A stretch of 8,628 bases of DNA from an uncultured Thermoplasmata archaeon (GTDB taxonomy: Archaea > Thermoplasmatota > Thermoplasmata > Methanomassiliicoccales > Methanomethylophilaceae): assembly GCA_946545675.1 (NCBI GenBank), contig CAMNNR010000051.1:1-8628 (forward strand), written 5' to 3'. The first letter of the stretch is position 1. Each line of letters opens with the position of its first letter. Shown here in pieces: positions 5,062 through 8,628 of this stretch. The notes below the pieces were generated by a model. That model did not search any database and was not told where the DNA came from. It saw only the letters and a list, made by a program, of their open reading frames with translations. The translations under genes were made by a program, and so were the position numbers.

Positions 5062-5657
5062 AGATGCTCATGGCCGACTACAACGTCGGCAATCTCCACT
5101 CGCTGAAGAAGGCACTCGAACTTGCGGGAGCGGACGTGGAGGTCATCACCGATATGTCCCGCATGGCAGGGGCAGACTGCATGGTGTTCCCCGGCGTGGG
5201 TGCGTTCGACTGTACCGTCGAGAACCTGCTTCCCTACCGTGAGGACATCAGGAAGCGTCTCGAAGCGGGAGTCCCCTGCCTCGGTATCTGCATCGGTGCA
5301 CACATCCAGCTTCAGGGCAGCGATGAAGGCAAATCTCCCGGAATCGGCCTGTTCGACGGCAGGGTCAGGCTCCTGAAGTCCAAGACCGTCCCCCACATGG
5401 GATGGAACACCGTGGAGACCCAGGACCCCCTGATGGAGGGTATCGACGACAGGCACTTCTATTTCGCCCACTCCTATTACTGCGACCCCTCCGAGAAGGA
5501 TGTCGTCAAGGGTACCACCGAATACGAGGGATTCACTTTCGCAACCCTTCTCAGGAAAGGCAATGCCGTTGCCACACAATTCCACCCCGAGAAGAGTTCC
5601 GAATCCGGACTGAGGTTCCTGAAGAACTTCGTCGCATTCGCGGAGGACCAGGCATGA
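5058..5657 (+). CDS. hisH: Imidazole glycerol phosphate synthase glutaminase subunit HisH
   Basis: HisH hydrolyses glutamine and channels the ammonia into HisF. This 199-aa class I glutamine amidotransferase has the N-terminal DYNVGNLHS (7-15), the oxyanion segment FPGVGAF (44-50), the nucleophile Cys78 in GICIGAH, and the His176/Glu178 pair in QFHPEKSSESG. The catalytic triad is complete. The common GICLGMQ reads GICIGAH, a mild variation. The start codon is fixed by GGAGG at 5046-5050, seven bases upstream, and by the ATGA overlap with the hisC stop. The same overlap joins it to hisA. Its obligate partner HisF is encoded in the separate minus-strand hisBF unit at the left end. Confidence 0.96.
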   Translation: MKMLMADYNVGNLHSLKKALELAGADVEVITDMSRMAGADCMVFPGVGAFDCTVENLLPYREDIRKRLEAGVPCLGICIGAHIQLQGSDEGKSPGIGLFDGRVRLLKSKTVPHMGWNTVETQDPLMEGIDDRHFYFAHSYYCDPSEKDVVKGTTEYEGFTFATLLRKGNAVATQFHPEKSSESGLRFLKNFVAFAEDQA

Positions 5658-6370
5658 TAGTCATCCCCGCAGTCGATGTCCTTGACCACAAGGTGGTGCA
5701 GCTGGTGGGCGGAATACCCGGAAGCCAGCAGATCGTTATGGACGATCCCTTCGAAGTAGCCATGGACTGGGTGAAGAAGGGTGCACCCTATCTTCATCTC
5801 GTCGACCTAGATGCGGCCTTCGGTAAACCTGACAACTCCGAAGTGTTCTGTAGGATCATCCGCGAGGCAGGCGTCCCCTGCGAGGTCGGAGGCGGCATCC
5901 GTTCCGAGGAGCAGATAGCAAAATACGTAGAAGCGGGGGCGGAGAGGATCGTGGTCGGTACCAAGGCCGTGACCGATACCGAATGGCTGAAGGAGATGGC
6001 CAACAGGTTCCCTAACAAACTGATGCTGGGACTTGATGTGAAGAACGGGAAGATCGCCATCAAGGGATGGCAGGAATCCGCACCCATCTCCCTCGATAAC
6101 ATGTTCTCGATAATATCCCAGATCCCGGTGGTGGCGGTACTCAACACCGACATCAATGTGGAGGGACAGCAGAACGGAGTGAACAAGGAAAACGTCACCT
6201 CGTTCTGTGCCAAGTGCCCCAAGATGGTCATCATCTCCGGTGGAGTCACCACTCAGGAGGACGCACGTATCGCCGCGAAAGCTGGAGCAGGCGGTGTGGT
6301 CGTCGGTATGGCGCTCTACAAGAACACCATCAGGCCCTGGGAATGGGAGACTCCTTGGGTATCCCAGTAA
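5654..6370 (+). CDS. hisA: ProFAR isomerase HisA
   Basis: HisA is the beta/alpha-barrel isomerase that opens the ribose ring of ProFAR to give PRFAR, the substrate of HisFH. At 238 aa it has normal length. The catalytic aspartates are Asp8 (IPAVD) and Asp128 (MLGLDVKNGK). Phosphate-binding turns are EVGGGIRS (77-84) and ISGGVTT (194-200), and GAERIVVGTKAV (95-106) is also typical. The usual TDI..DG.. motif reads TDINVEGQQNG, with Glu in place of the second Asp. The start is set by GGAGG (5642-5646) seven bases upstream and an ATGA overlap with hisH. An upstream open stretch in this frame from 5402 is a shadow of hisH. The TAA stop lies one base from the stop of the convergent citrate synthase gene. 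Identification is secure. Confidence 0.95.
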   Translation: MIVIPAVDVLDHKVVQLVGGIPGSQQIVMDDPFEVAMDWVKKGAPYLHLVDLDAAFGKPDNSEVFCRIIREAGVPCEVGGGIRSEEQIAKYVEAGAERIVVGTKAVTDTEWLKEMANRFPNKLMLGLDVKNGKIAIKGWQESAPISLDNMFSIISQIPVVAVLNTDINVEGQQNGVNKENVTSFCAKCPKMVIISGGVTTQEDARIAAKAGAGGVVVGMALYKNTIRPWEWETPWVSQ

Positions 6371-6371
6371 A

Positions 6372-7712
6372 TCAGTGGCGCTTTTCCATCGGGATGTAGT
6401 CCCTGTCCTTCGCGTTGCTTACGTAGGCGGGGCGGATGATCTTCCCAGAGCTGACCAGCTCCTCAATCCTGTGCGCGCTCCAACCGGGTACCCTCGCGAT
6501 AGCGAAGAGCGGGGTATAGAGTTCTTCGGGGATTCCGAGCATCCTGTAGATGAAACCGCTGTAGTAATCGACGTTGACGCAGACCGGTGCCTTCCTCTTC
6601 TGCGAGATGACCTTGGGGCCGATCCTGGCGATCCTCTCGTAAAGTGCCAGCTCGTCTTCCCAACCCTTCTCGTGGGCGAGTTTGATCGCATATTCCTTCA
6701 GGAGTTTCGCCCTGGGGTCGGATATCGAATAGACTGCATGGCCCATACCGTAGATGAGACCCATACCGTCGAAGGCCTCGCCTTTGAGGATCTTGTTGAG
6801 GTAGTTCTCGAGTTCTCCCTCGTCGGTGAGGTCGAGTACGTTGGCCTTGATGTCATCCATCATCTGAACGACCTTGATGTTGGCTCCGCCGTGCTTGGGG
6901 CCCTTGAGGGAGAGCAGCGCACCGGCGATGACGGAATAGGTGTCAGATCCAGCTGAGGTGATGACCCTGGTGGTGAATGCAGAGTTGTTGCCTCCTCCGT
7001 GCTCCATGTGGATGATGAGCGCCGCATCGAGTGCCGATGCCTCGCTTTCCGTGAATTTACCATCGGGGCGGAGCATCATGAGGATGTTTTCCGCCACGGA
7101 GAGGCCTGGATCGGGACGGTGGATGATGAGGCTCTGGGAGCGGTCGTAGTGGTTGTAGGCATGGTAGCCGTATACCGCGAACATGGGGAGGAGACTGGCG
7201 ATCTTCACGCACTGTTCCAGCACATGCGGGACGGAGAAGTCGTTGATGTCCTCGTCCAATGCCTCGAGCTCCAGAACGGCACGGGCCATGGTGTTCATGA
7301 TGTCTCTGCAGTTCTCCCTCAGGATCACAGTCTTGACGAAGTTGCTGGGAAGGTCCAGATTGCTGTTGACGACGTTCCTGTACTCTCCGAGGTCAGCGGC
7401 TCCCGGAAGCTCGCCGAAAAGCAGGAGGTAGGAGGTCTCTTCGAAACCGTGCACGCCGTCGCGTCTTTTCACCAGGTCTTCGATGCTGTATCCGCGGTAG
7501 GCCAGTACTCCCTCGATGGGTTCCCTGACCCCGTTGACGGTCCTGTATCCGTCCACCTTGGAGATGTTGGTGATCCCGGTGACGACACCTTTTCCGTTCC
7601 TGTCGCGGAGACCCTTCTTAACATCGTACTTGTCGTAGAGCTCGGCGGGAATCTCACTGTGCGAGATGCATGATTTCGATTTTTCCTCGTAGTAGTCGCC
7701 ATGTCCGGACAT
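6372..7712 (-). CDS. Citrate synthase (Si-type fold, clostridial-like subgroup)
   Basis: Citrate synthase condenses oxaloacetate and acetyl-CoA to citrate. In a methanogen this would feed a partial oxidative branch toward 2-oxoglutarate and glutamate. The 446-aa protein carries the catalytic His274 (GPKHGGAN), His325 (GMGHAVYSISDPRA) and Asp382 (VNVDYYSGFIY), followed by LYTPLFAIARVPGWSAHRIEE (398-418), including the substrate arginine. The segment HMEHGGGNNSAFTTRV (235-250) and the long N-terminal extension (about 40 residues) resemble, from memory, the synthases of Clostridia and relatives, so lateral transfer is possible. Methylcitrate synthase activity cannot be ruled out from sequence. 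The start has a strong GGAGG (7720-7724 on the complement) seven bases upstream and its own TATA element. The gene converges on hisA with a one-base gap. Confidence 0.93.
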   Translation of the reverse strand: MSGHGDYYEEKSKSCISHSEIPAELYDKYDVKKGLRDRNGKGVVTGITNISKVDGYRTVNGVREPIEGVLAYRGYSIEDLVKRRDGVHGFEETSYLLLFGELPGAADLGEYRNVVNSNLDLPSNFVKTVILRENCRDIMNTMARAVLELEALDEDINDFSVPHVLEQCVKIASLLPMFAVYGYHAYNHYDRSQSLIIHRPDPGLSVAENILMMLRPDGKFTESEASALDAALIIHMEHGGGNNSAFTTRVITSAGSDTYSVIAGALLSLKGPKHGGANIKVVQMMDDIKANVLDLTDEGELENYLNKILKGEAFDGMGLIYGMGHAVYSISDPRAKLLKEYAIKLAHEKGWEDELALYERIARIGPKVISQKRKAPVCVNVDYYSGFIYRMLGIPEELYTPLFAIARVPGWSAHRIEELVSSGKIIRPAYVSNAKDRDYIPMEKRH

Positions 7713-7713
7713 G
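7700..7713. repeat. 14-bp perfect palindrome over the citrate synthase start codon
   Basis: CATGTCCGGACATG is fully symmetric and contains the ATG of the minus-strand citrate synthase gene. In mRNA it could fold or pair with itself next to the ribosome-binding site; as DNA it could bind a dimeric protein. It may equally be a coding coincidence (Met-Ser-Gly-His). Confidence 0.4.
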
Positions 7714-7770
7714 ACAAATCCTCCGGGACCGTCGGTGACGGCCTTTCATGTTCGCGCATTAGAGGAAACA

Positions 7771-7780
7771 CTTATAAAAG
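7771..7780 (-). promoter_or_regulatory. TATA-box promoter of the citrate synthase gene
   Basis: The minus strand reads CTTTTATAAG, a good TATA element about 60-68 nt upstream of the ATG. Transcription should start around 7745-7750, leaving a leader of about 35 nt that includes the GGAGG at 7720-7724. The remaining gap up to the HAD gene holds a possible terminator. Confidence 0.6.
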
Positions 7781-7789
7781 AAGTCGCAT

Positions 7790-7823
7790 GGAAAACCGTG
7801 TTTCCAGTTCAGGTCTGACACGG
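7790..7823 (-). terminator. Possible terminator after the HAD phosphatase gene
   Basis: On the minus strand CCGTGT (complement of 7818-7823) can pair with ACACGG (complement of 7796-7801) across a 16-nt loop, followed by TTTTCC. The stem is short and the T-run only four bases, so it is a weak candidate that would separate the HAD unit from citrate synthase. Confidence 0.35.
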
Positions 7824-7852
7824 TCTCCGCCGGGGAACACCGCTGACAGGGG

Positions 7853-8407
7853 TCAGTCATTCCAATCGGAGATATCGTTTCCCCTTACCTTGAACGCACG
7901 GGAAGAGAACCGGGCGAAGGGTGTGTCGGAATCGGAATCGGAATAGAATTCGGAGGGAACGATGTTCGGGTACTGCTCCTTGAAACGTATCACCTTTTCC
8001 TCTCCTTTGCAGTTGTCGCCGAGTATCTTGCACCGGGCGGTGTCGAACGCCGTGGATATCGAATGAACGCCCAGCCAATCGCAGATCGGCCGTATAATAA
8101 AATCCGGCGATGAGGATATGATTACATCATCCGGACTTTTCATCGATACGTACCATTCTTTGATTTTTCCGCGGTTGTCTTTCCAGAAGCTTTCGATCAT
8201 GCGTTGGAGATCGACGTATCTGATGAATGAGAAATACCTTTCCTTGAATTCGTTGAGGGTGATTGTCCTCAGATGGTACCTCGCCCATGCCGAGAACTGT
8301 CTCGGTAGCGCTTTCAGCACCCCTTTGTTCTTCTTCAGACAATACTTGAAGAAATCGATGCTGGCGTCACCGTCGTATATCGTCTTGTCGAAATCAAACA
8401 CTTTCAT
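7853..8407 (-). CDS. HAD-IB family phosphatase (SerB-like), partner of a UbiA-family enzyme
   Basis: This 184-aa haloacid dehalogenase-superfamily protein is a likely phosphomonoesterase. Motif I is VFDFDKTI with nucleophile Asp5 and acid/base Asp7. Motif II is VIISSSPDF (95-103), motif III is Lys134 in NCKGEEKV, and motif IV is FYSDSDSDTPF (154-164). A helical C1-type cap fills about residues 15-90, as in SerB relatives. All catalytic positions are present. The ATG lies 12 nt after the stop of the UbiA-like gene, so the two are cotranscribed. A plausible substrate is therefore the 5-phosphoribosyl polyprenyl phosphate that such a UbiA enzyme would make, but this is inference; phosphoserine or another phosphate is possible. 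The sequence resembles proteins common in Firmicutes (recalled, not searched). Local G+C is well below that of the his genes, suggesting transfer. Confidence 0.82.
   Translation of the reverse strand: MKVFDFDKTIYDGDASIDFFKYCLKKNKGVLKALPRQFSAWARYHLRTITLNEFKERYFSFIRYVDLQRMIESFWKDNRGKIKEWYVSMKSPDDVIISSSPDFIIRPICDWLGVHSISTAFDTARCKILGDNCKGEEKVIRFKEQYPNIVPSEFYSDSDSDTPFARFSSRAFKVRGNDISDWND
7926..7943. repeat. Three tandem TCGGAA hexamers in HAD motif IV
   Basis: TCGGAA is repeated three times and encodes, on the minus strand, the Ser-Asp run in the motif IV segment YSDSDSDTP of the HAD phosphatase. Each unit is six bases, so slippage would add or remove a Ser-Asp pair without a frameshift. Confidence 0.8.
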
Positions 8408-8419
8408 GGCGACACCCCG

Positions 8420-8628
8420 TCAGGAATACAGCAATAGGAACAGGGTAAGGAAGAATACGCCGCACAGAGCGAACAGCGGATAATCGTGTACCACTGTATC
8501 TACGGGGTCCCCATAGTTGTTGCATTCGATATCCATACTGTATCTCATCGTGATTAGGATGACAATCGGTACGGTGAATATGATATTGTTCCCGTACAGG
8601 GAGATGGTGGGGGAGTCCATGCACCACA
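8420..8628 (-). CDS. UbiA-family prenyl-phosphate phosphoribosyltransferase-like membrane protein (C-terminal part, runs off the right edge)
   Basis: About 68 C-terminal residues are present. They hold two hydrophobic segments, NIIFTVPIVILITMRYSM and LFALCGVFFLTLFLLLYS, joined by a polar loop with GDPVDTVVHDYPLF. The pattern RY, then GDP....DxPL, then a last membrane helix ending in LLY matches, from memory, the C-terminus of decaprenyl-phosphate phosphoribosyltransferases of the UbiA superfamily. Those integral membrane enzymes transfer 5-phosphoribose from PRPP to a polyprenyl phosphate. The catalytic Asp-rich motifs lie outside the window, so the substrate cannot be checked. An internal ATG at 8620 is not the start, because the frame is open to the edge. 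It precedes the HAD gene by 12 nt in the same unit and shares its low G+C. The fold call is moderately sure; the exact activity is inferred. Confidence 0.65.
   Translation of the reverse strand, partial: WCMDSPTISLYGNNIIFTVPIVILITMRYSMDIECNNYGDPVDTVVHDYPLFALCGVFFLTLFLLLYS

Noticed and set aside
4851..5585. 244-aa minus-strand frame antisense to hisC/hisH
   Set aside because: It lies opposite conserved catalytic segments of hisC and hisH and shows no domain.
5402..5653. N-terminal extension of HisA from 5402
   Set aside because: It is the wrong-frame reading of hisH. HisA proteins begin at the I-P-A-x-D strand, and GGAGG lies seven bases before 5654.
6207..7673. Plus-strand frames of 249 and 224 aa opposite citrate synthase
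   Set aside because: They are antisense shadows of a gene with all catalytic motifs, and have no promoter.
1..8628. CRISPR arrays, tRNA or rRNA genes, insertion sequences, riboswitches
   Set aside because: No spaced direct repeats, cloverleaf, transposase motif or long structured leader was seen on reading both strands.

Overview
The window looks like the chromosome of a methanogenic archaeon of the order Methanomassiliicoccales (Thermoplasmata). This is inferred from several things. The promoters are TATA-box type with very short or absent leaders. The gene families are archaeal, including an HTH-ACT amino-acid regulator of the COG2150 kind. Above all, the hisG frame is interrupted by one in-frame TAG, while none of the nine clear gene ends in the window uses TAG (eight TGA, one TAA). 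That pattern is expected of an organism that decodes UAG as pyrrolysine. No pyl or methylamine methyltransferase gene lies in the window, so the assignment is probable, not proven.

Layout, left to right. (1) Positions 1-857, minus strand: the 5' part of hisF preceded with no gap by hisB, with a hisB promoter near 886-902. (2) Positions 966-1463, minus strand: an HTH-ACT regulator. (3) Positions 1464-1556: a 93-bp divergent promoter region with dyad elements. (4) Positions 1557-2945, plus strand: an AroQ-type chorismate mutase and aspartate-semialdehyde dehydrogenase, ending in a hairpin/T-tract terminator. (5) Positions 2946-3130: a palindrome-rich regulatory region. (6) Positions 3131-6370, plus strand: a tightly coupled hisG-hisC-hisH-hisA operon with 1-4 nt overlaps and the TAG codon in hisG. 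(7) Positions 6372-7712, minus strand: a citrate synthase that converges on hisA with a 1-nt gap. (8) Positions 7853-8628, minus strand: a HAD-IB phosphatase behind the 3' end of a UbiA-family phosphoribosyltransferase-like membrane protein, in DNA of clearly lower G+C.

The genes form an amino-acid biosynthesis neighbourhood. HisG starts histidine synthesis. HisA, HisH/HisF and HisB carry out the isomerase, imidazole-forming and dehydratase steps, and HisC the transamination. hisD, hisI/hisE and a histidinol-phosphatase are not seen here. Chorismate mutase feeds phenylalanine/tyrosine, Asd feeds lysine/threonine/methionine, and citrate synthase may supply 2-oxoglutarate and so glutamate, the amino donor. 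The HTH-ACT protein is the natural candidate to coordinate them, and similar half-sites occur upstream of its own gene, hisB and hisG.

The most striking observation is the hisG TAG. It lies at the hinge between the catalytic part and the C-terminal regulatory domain. Termination would give a short HisG without its regulatory domain; readthrough with pyrrolysine would give the full-length enzyme.
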